Shown here: piece by piece, positions 10,020 through 22,481 of the stretch
Layout of the letters: each line of letters starts with the position of its first letter
Numbering within the stretch: position 1 is the first letter of the stretch
From: Ptiloglossa arizonensis
Lineage: Eukaryota; Arthropoda; Insecta; Hymenoptera; Colletidae
Direction of reading: 5' to 3'
Assembly (NCBI RefSeq): GCF_051014685.1
Contig: NC_135053.1
Location: 992,001-1,056,000, forward strand
Length of the DNA: 64,000 bases
The notes under the pieces: generated by a model
Told to the model about the DNA's origin: nothing
Databases searched by the model: none
The model's input: the letters and a program-made list of their open reading frames with translations, nothing else
Translations under genes and position numbers: made by a program

Positions 10020-11010
10020 AGTAACGATCGTGATTTTTAGTGGGAGACAAGTCGAGCGAATTGTTGTTTCGATAAGTTTTCCTGCGTTTGAGTAGATTTT
10101 TAGTGGGAGACACGTAGATCGAATTGTTGTGTAAATAACTTCCACGCGTAAGAGTAGATTTTTCATTGGAGAAAACTCGATCGAATTGTTCTTTAAATAA
10201 GTTTTCGTGCGTTAGAGTAGATTTTTAGTGGGAGACACGTAGATCGAATTGTTATTTAAATAGTTTTTCACGCGTAAGAAGATTTTTCGTGGGAGAAACG
10301 TAAAAATTGAATTGTTATGTAAATAACTTCCACGCGTAAGAGTAGATTTTTCATCGGAGAAAACTCGATCGAATTGTTGTTTAAATAATTTTCACACGTA
10401 AGGGTAGATTTTTAATGGGAGACGCGTAGATCGAATTGTTATGTAAATAACTTTCACGTGTAAAAGTAGATTTTTAATCGGAGATAAGTCCACCGAATTG
10501 TTGTTTAAATAACTTTCACGCGTAAGAATAGATTTTTAGTGGGAAACACGTAGATCGAATTATTATTTAAATAGTTTTTCACGCGTAAGAGGATTTTTGG
10601 TGGGAGAAACGTAAAAATCGAATTGTTATGTAAATAACTTCCACGCGTAAGAGTAGATTTTTCATCGGAGAAAACTCGATCGAGTTGTTGTTTAAATAAA
10701 TTTTCACGCGTAAGAGTAGATTTTCAGTGGAAGAAAAATCGAAGAAATTGTTATTTAAATACCTTTTCACGCGTGAGAGTAAATTTTTAATCGGAAAAAA
10801 GTCGATCGAATCGTTATGTAAACAGTTTCTTACAAAACGGAGTAGATTTTTAGAAGAATAAAAGTCAATCGAATAGTGTTGAAAAAACTTTTTACGCAAC
10901 AGAGTTGATCTTTAGTTGAATAAAAATCGATCGAATAGTTATTTCAATAAATTTCTACACGACAAAGTAAATAAAAGTCGATCGAATAGTTACTTAAATA
11001 ACATTTTAGA
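10020..11010. repeat. ~62-bp minisatellite, about 15 units
   Basis: The word AGTAGATTTTT recurs at 10091, 10153, 10216, 10277, 10341, 10402, 10465 and onward, at 61-64 bp spacing. The rest of the unit reads GTGGGAGAcACGTAGATCGA, then ATTGTTATTTAAATA and TTTCACGCGTAAG. Units decay towards the right edge. On the minus strand, frames at 9909-10166 and 10579-10899 translate several units in frame as a ~21-residue peptide repeat of the form SPxKNLLLRVKxYLNNN. I take this as a by-product of a period near 63, not as a protein. Confidence 0.95.
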
Positions 11011-14000
11011 GTACAAGGGGAAGCCATGGTGCTCTCACTTATGTTACTTTTTTCGAGATACGCGAATCGATTATTATTCGTCGTTTGTATCCGTTGCGTA
11101 TCGAGAGTGAGATTTTTCTTGCCCCCCTCCGATTTATCGTCACCTATACGAATAATAAATCGACGAACGCGTTATTCGAATTGTTACTTACGAGAGGAAC
11201 CTCGATATCGTATCTCGAATTTTTTTGGAGTAAATCTTTCTGCTCGCAAAGTGATTCGTTTAAAGTTAGTCACGCGTGTGACTTCTCTTCTCTTTAAATA
11301 AAAAGAAAAAAAAACTGTTAAATTTTCCCAGTTTTCATCGGTGCAACATCCACTGCGAACAATGAATCTCAAATAAGAAAGAACTTTGGGGCAGTACTCG
11401 AACGTTATATAGTACTCTGAAAACGGCTACATCGGTGTAACATGATTTTCGAGTCTTCGGTTCTCTGAAAGAATTTTTTTTTATTCAATTTTTTTCTACT
11501 TTTTTTCTCGTACAATTTACCATCTGTTTATCATTGCCCGATATTATTCATTCTTTTCCTGAAAGTAAATCGAGTAGCGTTTCCGTCCGAAAGCTAGAAA
11601 TAAAAATGTATCGTAATTGCATACGATAAAACGGTATTTAACTTTTCTCGAGTCACGCTGACTCGGTGATAAATAGGTAAAATTTAAGCAAAGTTTGTAT
11701 TTTCGCTACTCGTATTTTCTATTAATTATTAAACTATATTTCGGCCTCGACTTATATTTTAACGTTCAATTCGGTCACGAACACTGTTTAATTCGTTTGT
11801 TGCGCTTCTAGCGCATTCTTTTTGCTCAAAAACGTAACGTAGAAAGTACGTTATTCGTAATGATCGTTGGTATTTAACTTTATAAATTACATTCAACCGA
11901 TACAATTTATACAAACAACTCACGGGATACAATTTCCCCGTTCTTAATGAATTAATAGACCAATAGGCGAGGGTTAATAGAATTATGATAAATACATAGA
12001 TTTCTGTAGAAAAAGAAAAAGTATAAAAGTCGAGTAGTAATTAGAGCAATCAGCCAATGATGCGGAGCAAAGACTCAGTGAACTCTTTCATACTTTCGTA
12101 GAAGCATTCGAAGAATTCGACTGAAATTGCCCGAATACCTGAACACCTATAATTATCTCCTGTTTCCCATAATTGATACATTCCTGGTATATTTAAACGC
12201 TCGCAATGTCGGCGCGGTTTAATTAGTTCTATTAAAATGTATTTCTCCTCGCTATTATTCTCGTGTATTATTAATTACCGTTATTACATTTTGCCAGCGA
12301 TTATTATTCCCGTCATTCGACTCGCGTAAATTGGAAAAAATGTCTCGTCTATACCTTTCGCTTCGTAATTATTGTTACTTTGATAAATTTACTGCCTGTA
12401 CATTACTTTTTTTTTTTTCACGAGATGTAAAGAAATTATTATTCCTCGTTTGCGTTAGTCGCGTGTCATTCGAACGAGATTTCATTCACCCACCTCCGAT
12501 TTATCGAGTTACTCGATTCGTTAATTACGAGGCTCTCGGTACTGGTTCCTAAATATTCTATCAAATATTACCGAGACATTCGCGAGAACTTTCTCCGTTT
12601 TCGAATAAAAAAATGTTAACATGTTTCTTCAATTTTTACCGGCGTAATATCTACCATAAACATTGACGAACAATAAGTACGGAAGAACTTTGGTTGAACG
12701 AATAAAGCGTCAGATCGTGGAAACTTTCCATCGAGAAAACTCAGTTTCAGTCTTCGTCTAAACTTTTTTCTTCCCCTTTACAATCATTATTTCAGAGTAC
12801 GTTTCAACGGTATCGTTGAAGTACGATATTTTTTGTTGTTCACGAAATTCAACGTGGACAGAAATAATGAAATACACACCCTTCGAAATTTCTTTCTTCG
12901 TTCGCTTTTCGGTACGATTCAAGGTGACAAAGCTATAGAAAAACAGTTACCGTGCAACAAGATTTTCAAATATCAGAGTATCCGAGTGTATTATTTTTTT
13001 TTTTTTCACGTTACATCGATCTTCTCTTCGGTATTAACGAACGAAACGTTTTAACGTTTCGATGAACTAAAATTTCAACGATATTTGTTTCGCAGCCCGT
13101 TGAAGTTAAATATTGAAATTTAACCTCGCGAAATCGGAGAAGACCCGTTAATTTCGATATCGTGAAAAAAATGCATCGTTGTTTTTCAAGTGCAGTATCG
13201 CGCGCGACGAACGCATCGCTACAACCTACCGATTACGTAAGAGCACGAGGCCCAATGAAAACGCGGTTTGACGAATCGCGGGGTTATTCGCGTGTCGAAC
13301 CAATCACTGGAATACCGGTAATATCTGAAAATTATTCGGCACAATACCGCCTACCGCATTACTGAGATACGCGAGCTATTCGCCAATACAGATGCTCGTA
13401 ACTTTGAATATTCGTTCGCCGATAAGCAGATTATAGATGTTAGTGGCACCCTCGTTAGAATACGCGAACGAACGATATAGCAACGGCGCCAGTCATTGTT
13501 ATGCCGACTTCGACTCTGAAGCATTGTTCCTCGTATTAATAAATAAACATGCAATTGGTTATTTGCAGTCACCGAAGCTGCACAATGATAACGCTACGAT
13601 GGATGACGACAATTACCGATCAATTTCAAAGTCGCAAACGCTGCTGAAAATCGTTAACACCTAACACCGGAGAATTGAACATTGTTTTTAGGCGAGAGAC
13701 GTAGATAACCAATTTTGGCGTATACTTTTATGATCGATCGGAATATCGAACGAAGAGAGGGAAATAGAATTTTGCGAAGTTACATCGACTCAAGATTTCG
13801 TCGTTGCGTGGATAAACGAAAATTTACGCGGTAAAGAAAAGGTGGGTAACTTTTCACCCCTTAATTCGGGGTAGTTGTAACATTTCGGATAGATCGTTAG
13901 GTGAAATTAATACGCACTGTGAATAGAAAAAATTGTATCGGTTTGTGGAATAAAAATGGAAACAAGATCAAAAGATCGAGGTATTCACCTCGTTCGAGTC

Positions 14001-14801
14001 GATGTTTCAACGAAAAGATGATACATTACTTTCTACACTTTTTAAATAAATGGAAGACCATAAATACGATTGAACAATTCCGTCTTTATACACGATTAAA
14101 ATTACTTTCGTTTAAGGCCGCATGTAGAGAATCGATCCGCAAAACGGAAACGAATTTTCACCGCCAACGATTATTAAAATTTAGCAAACAACGCTTAAGC
14201 AAATTTACAATTAACCGAACGAGGAAATGAAAATTTATTCAGAGAAGAATGAAACCTTAAACGTTCCCGTTTCTTTGTTCCATCGGTGGAAAACTAATTA
14301 TTACAAGTTTCAAGTTTTTCCAAAAACTGTATTTTTCAACCTGGCCGATACGAAATCCCCGGAACTATACACATCCGATTTATTTCAAATATTACAGAGT
14401 TATTCTGCACAGAATATTCTACAACGTAGCGTAAGATTTTTTAAATATGTTAATTATTTAATTTTTTACAAACGTTTAAAGTCGTCCTTTCGAATAAAAT
14501 GATTGTTTTCTCTTCAAACTTCGACCGTTTCTACGATTATTCAAATTTTCGAAAAGTCGTACCCTACAGTTTGGATAACAGTCTCAAGTTTACGAATCGA
14601 TGACATTTTTTTTTATTTCAAACCTCCCGATACTCGTCAACCGTGGCGACCAACGAACAATCTTCACCAGAAACGGTTTTGGGAATAGCGAATAACTTCG
14701 CCATTTCGTACGATTTTTACTTCGGCAAAATTGTAAGGGGAAGTTGAAAGTTATATTTACATTCTCTGAAAAGAACGACATTTTTCGTTCGGTGACTACT
14801 T
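11011..14801. other. AT-rich unique stretch, no gene recognised
   Basis: It contains T-rich runs and many short frames. Back-to-back plus-strand frames at 13901-14230 and 14227-14502 are lysine/arginine-rich, with no domain that I recognise. Confidence 0.5.
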
Positions 14802-15112
14802 GGAAAAAGAAGTTGCAAAATTGATCCATTTTTAACGTCTCGGAGCGGTGTCCCCCCTTAACGATCGAGCGACGTACGAGTCACGGAAGTAGACGTGTCT
14901 ACGTATTACGTTTCTGCTTCGGACGATCGATGTTTTTATTTCTTTTTTATTTTTCTCTCGTAAGTTGAATTAAGTTCAGCGCGATCCCTAAGGATAAAAA
15001 CTCACACCGTATTAATCAAGCTTCTCATCGGTATAAATTAGAAAAAAAGTTGGTAAAATTGACCCGTTTGTTGACCCCTCCGAGTGGTGTCCCTCCTTAA
15101 ACGAGGCGATGC
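14802..15112. repeat. Direct duplication, spacing ~238 bp
   Basis: Positions 14802-14876 and 15041-15112 share GAAAAARAAGTTGSNAAAATT, then GAGYGGTGTCCCYCCTTAA. The stretch between them is more diverged. Either an old tandem duplication or two copies of one dispersed repeat. Confidence 0.6.
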
Positions 15113-17991
15113 CGTTTCGCGTAGGAAAATTACGCGAAAGGAATAACGCAACTGGTTCCTAGGAACGAGCATCGCCGAGCACAAACGATCCCATTGAAAT
15201 TCACGATTATACAACGCGCGAAGTGGTACGACACGTAAAAAATACTGCTCGCGTAACTCGTACATCTGCCGCAGAAGCTAATGGTAAAACGCGCATGAAA
15301 TATTTACAGGCAACGGAACCTGAACGCTGCGCAACAATACCGCGGGCGTATCGCGAGAAAATCAATTTTGATTCCGAGCGTTTCGCAATTGGCTCGCGCG
15401 GTACGTATTCGTATCGTTTCATTTCTCACTTTTCCTTTTTACCTCCATTCGGACATTCTTATAACTTTATCGCGCGAGACATAATTTCTTTCCAGAGGAA
15501 ATTTGTAGGATTATCGCGATTCGCGACGTGGACAAATGCGAGGCGGACCGATCTTTCGGCACCCTCTCAAACAAACCGGTAACGAGTCGAGCGGTCTCTG
15601 CAACCGACCCGGCCGATGCGACACGGAGAGCAGTAAAGATCTCGTCGATTAGGCTCCTTTCTACCTTCGTTAGTAGTCCACAAACGTTCGTTAGTGTCGC
15701 TTCGAAAGGACTCAGCCCTTTGGTCGTCCGAACGGTTAGTATTTATCGGGACGGAGAAAAAATTTGTCCGTGAAAGGGGATCGATGACGCCTTATAGGAG
15801 ACTAGTTAGCTTCGTTAATTGACGAACTCACCGCGGTCTGTGTTTTACGCTCGGAGCGACTGTATCGCGCACGGAGAACAAGTTAGAAAATTATTGGAGA
15901 ACGACGCAGAACCAACGGTGAAATTCGCTCGTTTCTTATCAAATTTTACATTTTCCTTTCCCGTTGCGTATCTACGAATCCGGGCGATCTTACCTAAATT
16001 GAATCATCGCTTTTCGCGATTTCTCGAATCGTTGTATTATATAACAGACGTTTCCGATACGCTGTACACATTTTACGCTCATTTATTTCACGAAATGGAA
16101 AACAAGTCGAATCGATCGGTTGCTTAACTTTGATCACCGATATTTTAGTTTCGTAGTTGTAGTTACCGTTCATTGCTTCCCGTGTAAGGTCAATTCAGTG
16201 TCCCTTTATAACCGTATACGTATAACTATCCCTTATCGATAATAATACCCTTCACCCTGAACTTTATTCCGTAAACCGTGTACACGTATCAACCGTTGTA
16301 AACTTCTCTCTCCGATTCCGATCTTTGGTCTAATTTTGCAACGTAACATCGCTGTGGATGAAATAGAAAATTGCGCGTTTAAATGATCGTTTCCAAACTC
16401 AAAACCTCTGGCACTCGGTGGTACACACGTATCTCGAAACCAAATTGTATTCCGAAGAAGAACTTTGTCTACGCTAAATTTAAAACCTACGTTTCGCGTT
16501 TAAACAAACGTATACGTTTATTTATTAAGCATCGCGATGAAAACCTTTCACACGACGACCTACCACCGTACACTTACAAGTCCCTGCGTTGCACGAAAAC
16601 TGCGTTGCACGAATCGTTCGTTTCTCGCATCGATCTTCCTCCTCGTGGATCTTTTAATTTCCACTTGCAGCGCGTACACAACCTATAGTATTCACGGAGC
16701 GCATTGAAATCGTTCGAAAAATGTCGGGAACAAGTCGAAAACAAAAATACACTCACTCGTCGCGTTGTTTTCGCCACGTCTGCGCGCGATCTCTTTATCG
16801 AGTCGAAAGATTTTTTTACTTCGGACTTGTATCTTCGTCGACGTTCGATGATCGTAAACGCGCGATAAACGGACGACCACGGACGATTTTACGTTCTCGA
16901 GAACGAGTTTCCTTCCTTCTGAATTTAATTAAAAATATTCATCGACCACGATTGCTTTTTTTTTTCCTTTCGATAAGCGGCCGAGCCTAAGCAACGCTGA
17001 CAGCTTCTTTTTTCTTTTTTTTTATCTATCGACGCGTATCTGCCGTATCAACCGTTACGATACACATTACATTATCGGGGCCAGGTATCGTACGTAAAAT
17101 TCGTGTTCGTTGACGAAAGAAAGTTTTCTCGTTCTCGGTACGCTGTTACGGAAATGGCCGTGATCGATCGACGTCGACGCGCGACAATTGCTCGCCAACA
17201 TTGGAACATCGTTTTCATCCGGTGTAACCATTTTTGTGGCTTTACGCGGAAACGACGGGCCTACACCGATCAAACGCCCTCGAACAATGGAGCGAACTAT
17301 GTTGTCTCTTATATAGTACGTTTCTATCGATTACGAAGCAACGCTCGAAATACGAGCGACGAACTTTCTTTATTCCGCGTCGCGAAAACTCGACCGAAAG
17401 TCAAACCTTCGCGAAACTTGGCAATTCTTTACCGTAAATTCGTCCACGATTGCTTTCCTTCGTACCGATAATGCACGCACAATTCTTATCCGATTGGCAA
17501 GAGTTATCGACATTACTTTTATCGAGGATCTGACAATTTTTAGATACGGTTTTATCGCGTCAAACGTGCCTTCGTATCGTATTCGAAACCACGAAATTCA
17601 TCTTTGGAGAAGGAATTTCAACTATCGCTGAGGTGTTCGGACGATAAACCGATCGCTCTTGCGATATTCGACTTCATTCGTTCGGATAGAAACGAAGAGA
17701 ATCGATCGTTTGTTCAAACGCTTAGAGAGTCTGTGTCCTTATGGTATTGGATAAAAGGAGACTACTATACGTTACGGAACAGTGTGCAACGATGCGCAAA
17801 ATTTATTTCTCTTACTTTTCGATGTAAAAATCGTGCGTATGGAGAAATTTGATCACAATTCGAAACAATCGGGATTGAATACGAAGAAAGTAAGTGTCCC
17901 GATTTGTTAAAAAAATCGAGACGAAGGATGTAAAATCGGGACGTGTGATCACTGTAGAAGAAAAAATCGGCCGAATACTCGCCAATGAGTT
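15113..17991. other. Unique stretch, no gene recognised
   Basis: Moderately CpG-rich with many overlapping frames on both strands (15223-15582, 16383-16688, 17103-17471). None has a known domain, signal peptide or repeat. Confidence 0.5.
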
Positions 17992-18225
17992 CGACCGAGT
18001 ACCAGATTCAAGAGCAAGCGCGGTAATATCGATTTTTTGTACCAAAAATTCTTATTATTGCAACGTTCGAAATCACGGTCCCGTTACCTACACAAGTCCA
18101 AATATTAACTATCGATGACTCCGTTCAGCTGAATACTAGATCCAAGAGAGAACGCAATAATATCGATTCTTTGTACCAAAGATTCGTATCATTGCAACGT
18201 ACGAAATCACGATCCGATTACGAGA
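17992..18225. repeat. 134-bp tandem duplication
   Basis: AATATCGATTTTTTGTACC at 18025 recurs as AATATCGATTCTTTGTACC at 18159. Flanking ATTGCAACGTNCGAAATCAC and AGATYCAAGAG words repeat at the same offset. Two units. Confidence 0.85.
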
Positions 18226-19501
18226 GTATACAAATTTCTTACCCATCTTTCCTGCGCGAGTTGCCACGATGGAACCTGTATACCTAAATACTAACGATCG
18301 ATAACACGGTAATAACGCTCTAATATTCTCGTAACCTTCCCGCAGCTCGTAATTACGGTTTCGTAAGCGCTAAATTCTTTTTCGTCGAACCTTGTTGATA
18401 ATCTCGATAGTCGTATCTCGTGTTCGCGAGAAAGTATGTTAAAATCTTCGAGCGTGACTTACATACCCCGTTGCATTCTTCGTGTCGCGGATTTGTATCG
18501 TTTTTCGTATATGCAATTTCGTAGGTAGGTATATTTTAAACGCGACGTTCGTTTTATTGCGCTCGGACGAGGAGGGATCCTCGAATATTAGTTTCCATCG
18601 AAACGACGATGCACAATGCACTCGCCAAGGGACGCGCAGTTGCACTCGGTTGCCAATTGCCGTGCCGCGCTGTCGCTTCCAACTGGAGCGTAATAACGTA
18701 AATACGAAACGACGCTTCGCGTGTTACGACTTCTCGGAAGATGCGTTATCCGTCGCTAACCCTCCGGAAACACCGCTCGGACTTACCAAAGAATCTCGTA
18801 AAACTTACTTCAAAATCTACGCTGTAACGCTCGTCTCTCGAAAATAGCCGTTGTACGCGCGCGGATGAAACCTCTCGCGTTCGAACCACCTACCCACGCT
18901 CGCTTCTCTGCGTATCGTCTCAAAATTAATCGTTTCGCTCGTCCAACCTTCGCGTTCTGCGCTTAATGAACACCAATACCGTATTTTATCGCGAGCAATT
19001 GTGTTTGACGTTAATTTATTCAGAGGCACCGGTATACGCGTGTACGGTCAGTTTTTAAGCTTGTTTAAATAACGTAACACGGAAGTAAACACGAAAATTC
19101 TGAATAAATATTCGTAATTAAATTTCCCAACGTTACACGAAAGGAACATTGTACTAAAATTGATAGACGTTGCTTTGGGCGAGAAAGTTCTTCCCTAAAA
19201 AGTTTCCACGTGTTTTTACGACGAAATTTCTAAATTTTACACGCTCGAACGAATGTAAATCGAATCTCCGTCCTGGTGTATTGAAACAAAATTTATGTAT
19301 ATATTTTATGGAGCAAATCGACTTATTTTTAGTTCAACAAGACGAACAAACTATCGAAACAATATTTCTCAAAAGGTAGTTTCCTCCGATCGAAATAAAA
19401 CTCGTCGATATTTTTCGAAATATCGACAAACGTGTATTTTCGTTCGTATAGAAGATTTATTAAAATCAATTTCGTTTAATTGTAAGAATAAAGTGATCTC
19501 G
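18226..19501. other. Unique stretch, no gene recognised
   Basis: No gene or repeat recognised. The plus-strand frame at 18482-18847 has no domain known to me. Confidence 0.5.
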
Positions 19502-19658
19502 TTAACCCTTTGATTACGAACGATTTCGACGCAAACCGTACGCCGTGTGCGGAAGATCTTTTCGCGTATTGATAATGCGTATACACTGAACGCTCATAGG
19601 CGTTTACTGCACGCAATCGACCGATCAACCATAGTCGCCCGTCGTAGCAAAAGGATTA
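19502..19658 (-). mobile_element. TTAA-type MITE family D (copy D2)
   Basis: The left boundary is TTAACCCTTTGATTACGA. The right boundary, AAAAGGATTACG, has lost its TTAA. Internal CTGAACGCTCATAGGCGTTT is the reverse complement of D1. It is complete on both sides, and shows that the start of the minisatellite at 1589 is really a MITE end. Confidence 0.8.
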
Positions 19659-21523
19659 CGAATGCGATACCATTCAAACTCTAACAAAACTAAATATCTG
19701 ATTACCATCTCCCGATGATAATTCTTCGATGATAATACCTACGTGCATATTTTAAGTCGATAAATCGATATAGAACGGTACACTTTTGTCGCTGTTTAAT
19801 AAATAACCTATGTATCGCAAATTGTACGATCTGTTTTTTACAATGTCCGTAAATATACGCCGCAAAAATATAGTCCAGGTATCGCGCATAAAAGAAAAAG
19901 ATCTTCGGAACAAATTTTCTTCGCCCCAAGTTTTTCCACCATTTTCCCTCCGAAAGCGATCAACTTTTCTTTTAAAATTTTTACCGCGTTGTTAACGACA
20001 AAGACGACAACTCAATGCTCGGAACTTGGAAAATTGATCTCGAATAAATTTGTGAAAAAAATCGAATATTTCCACACCGGTGGATCGATTTTCTGAACGG
20101 ATTCTCTCGCGATCGATTTTTTCATTTCCGATCCGGAAAGTCGATTTTTTCAACGAGAATCGGTAATCGGTACTGGTGCGACACGCTGTGATAAAGCATT
20201 TCTCGATCGTAGCCCGTATTCGTAAAAGAAGCCAATTAATCGACGTCTCGAGCTCGGGCAAATTAGGAAGCAATCAACGCTTCTTTGGAGCAACGAAGGA
20301 AGCACACGTAACGACGCGGATCCAGCTGTCTCGTAGGGGTCACATTTGCATCTCCATGCGCAACGATCAAAGGAGAAACAAAGACGGAGCGTTTTCTTTT
20401 CACGCGGATCTCACGAGGAGCATCCGCAAAGTGTCCTTCTCCATCATTTTAACGAAACTGCAGGTTCGAAGAGCGGCCAAAAAATGAGGGATATTTATTT
20501 TCTCAGCTGCTAGAACTCAAATTCAAAGGGTAAAACTTCCAGGGTAAAAGATTCTATCTTCCAAACTACTGACGATTAAAGGGAACTTTTTAAACAACTT
20601 CTGTACGGTTCTTTACGAAGAATAACACGTTGTGTGCATCGGTGAAAAGGATCAATAAAGAGGTCAGACGATCGTTTTTCCCACTTTTGTTCTCAACATT
20701 GAACGATCGTACGGAGAACTATTATATTTTTACTTCGAGTTTATAATCAACTGCGAGCATATTCTCCACCGATACCGTATACCTGCTAGCGGTTAAAAAT
20801 ATAAAACGAGTGGTAAAAATCCTCGTTGAGCAGTAGACTGTTTTTTATCAACGTGTTCACCGTGTAATTTCCATAAATTATACATACGATGGTTGATAAT
20901 ATCGAAAGCCTGAAGCTTCGGTGGATAGCGGTCTCTCTCGAACCTCTGCTACCGTAATTGAAAAAGAAAAAAAAAAATACGCGTAATTTCCGACCGCTCT
21001 AAAAGTCCACAAAGTTTCATGAAAATTTAGAAGGGGATATTCCTCGTCGGTAGAAAGGGCGACAGTTACTCCATTAAACAGCTAAATGCAAAAAAGGAAC
21101 GCGTCGAGATATGGGAATTAAAAGGCTGCGCGGCGACCAACGGAACCGGAAGACTCACTTCCGGGAATAGAAAATTACCTCTCCAGGGATTCGACCCTGC
21201 CCGACCAACCCTGGAGTCACCGAATAATTTATCATCGAATTTCGCACCCGTCTACATATGGAAAACAAACGCGGAATTATACAAGCGACGACACCGAACT
21301 CGTCGCGGTTGCGACGCTTGAAAATTCCACGTACCTAGTTACGTTTTGTAGTGTTTCGTAGCTGCTCGCAATCTCTCCGCAGCGCAGAGTCATCATTGGT
21401 TAAACACATGGTAACGTATCGGGAACTATGGACACTCGCGTCAAATTTTCTGCATACGTTCCGACAATTTCGCGTTCAACGAGAAACTAGGGCATCGGGT
21501 TGTCTCGACGCCGAACTCGAACT
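19659..21523. other. Unique stretch, no gene recognised
   Basis: No domain-bearing frame. Positions 21110-21340 are evenly composed and non-repetitive (CACTTCCGGGAATAG, CCAGGGATTCGACCCTG) and could be regulatory, without proof. The TTCGA there is not in a tRNA-like context. Confidence 0.5.
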
Positions 21524-21981
21524 TGAAAGCTCCCCGGTACGTATCGCGAATATTTTTTAACCTGATGCTCGTAAACTCTTAAACAACGTTACTATTCGCA
21601 GCGATACTAGACAATAACGATTACATCGATGAGTTTGTCGAATGTTTTTACTCTTCGCGCTACAATTTAAAAAATGTCGAGAACCTCCTCGGATATGGAT
21701 AATTCTTATAACGATCAATGTGTCGACACTGAAACTACCGACGATGAACGTGTTACTATTTCTATCGGACCACGTACGTAACTTCGAAGTTAGATGGGGA
21801 GAGGATAAATTAATTTACGAGTACCGTTAATTGTCTATTTTGATAATTGTTCATGAATATTGTAGGCAAAGATACCGTTAATAATTGAGTAATTTTAAAA
21901 AGAAATTTAAAACAAGTCAAATTGACCCCTTTGGTGGTTCTAGTGTTAAAAGCTCCGGTACGTATTGCGAATGTTTTTTAA
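21524..21981 (+). mobile_element. B + A3 composite insertion flanked by ~33-bp direct repeats
   Basis: A B segment (21561-21722) is followed by a 227-bp family A element (21723-21949), which ends GACCCCTTTGGTGGTTCTAG then TGTTAA. On both sides lie near-identical flanks: GCTCCCCGGTACGTATCGCG then AATATTTTTTAAC before, and GCTCCGGTACGTATTGCG then AATGTTTTTTAAC after. The left TTAA of A3 has decayed to TCGA. The flanking repeat is much longer than a normal TTAA target duplication. Confidence 0.8.
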
Positions 21982-22067
21982 CTCTACCAGTTTGAATCAA
22001 TTGCAGTTAATCCAAAATAGATAATTTGTTCCAAAACCGTGAACGGCGGACCTCGTTGCATCGAATT

Positions 22068-22204
22068 TTAACCCTTTGGGTACACATTTATTTGAAAACA
22101 AATTGAACGGATTTAATTTCTTTATTTATTTTAGACTCGTCATCTTGCACTCGGCAATACAAATGTCGCAACGAGTCTCAATCGTCGAACCCAAAAAAGG
22201 TTAA
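22068..22204. mobile_element. TTAA-type MITE (element E)
   Basis: It is bounded by TTAA on both sides. The left end is TTAACCCTTTGGGTAC; the reverse complement of the right end is TTAACCTTTTTTGGGTTC. 137 bp, no coding. Confidence 0.8.
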
Positions 22205-22241
22205 TATTCGCGATAGCAGCGGTTTAGGCGACCTTGGACGC

Positions 22242-22278
22242 CTGGGTCCAAACGGACCCGTAATTTGACCTCGTTTGC
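22242..22278 (+). repeat. 37-bp word shared, inverted, with 38816-38852
   Basis: Positions 22242-22278 and the reverse complement of 38816-38852 agree at 35 of 37 bases. Both contain the palindrome GGGTCCAAACGGACCC. Sequence on either side is not similar. It may be a terminal fragment of an element related to repeat H, which carries a GGGTC...GACCC palindrome, or a conserved binding site. Confidence 0.8.
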
Positions 22279-22315
22279 GTTGGAACGAGTTCCTCGGAAC
22301 GCAACGGTGACGTCA
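22275..22315. promoter_or_regulatory. Imperfect palindrome followed by a CRE motif
   Basis: TTGCGTTGGAAC and GTTCCTCGGAACGCAA form an imperfect 30-nt palindrome at 22275-22304. A full cAMP-response element, TGACGTCA, lies at 22308-22315. TGACGTCA is the established CREB/ATF site. Promoter function is only inferred, and no transcript start is visible. Confidence 0.35.
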
Positions 22316-22481
22316 GATGTACCAGACACCAGTAGACGATAGCTCGTGTTTGTTTACGAGTTTCCTATGCTGCAGAAGGGTCTTTGTGTCGTGTGAACGA
22401 AGGTTCCTTTTTTCTTTGGTCGGTCGTAGAGCTGTACAGAACATATGACACTGCCGTTGCATTGCGCGAATTTTTCATAAA

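Noticed and set aside
13901..14502. Two abutting plus-strand frames as a split gene
   Set aside because: AT-rich, Lys/Arg-rich chance frames, no domain, no splice or promoter evidence.
21186..21204. Possible tRNA T-arm (GGATTCGACCC)
   Set aside because: No acceptor, D-arm or anticodon arm can be built around it.
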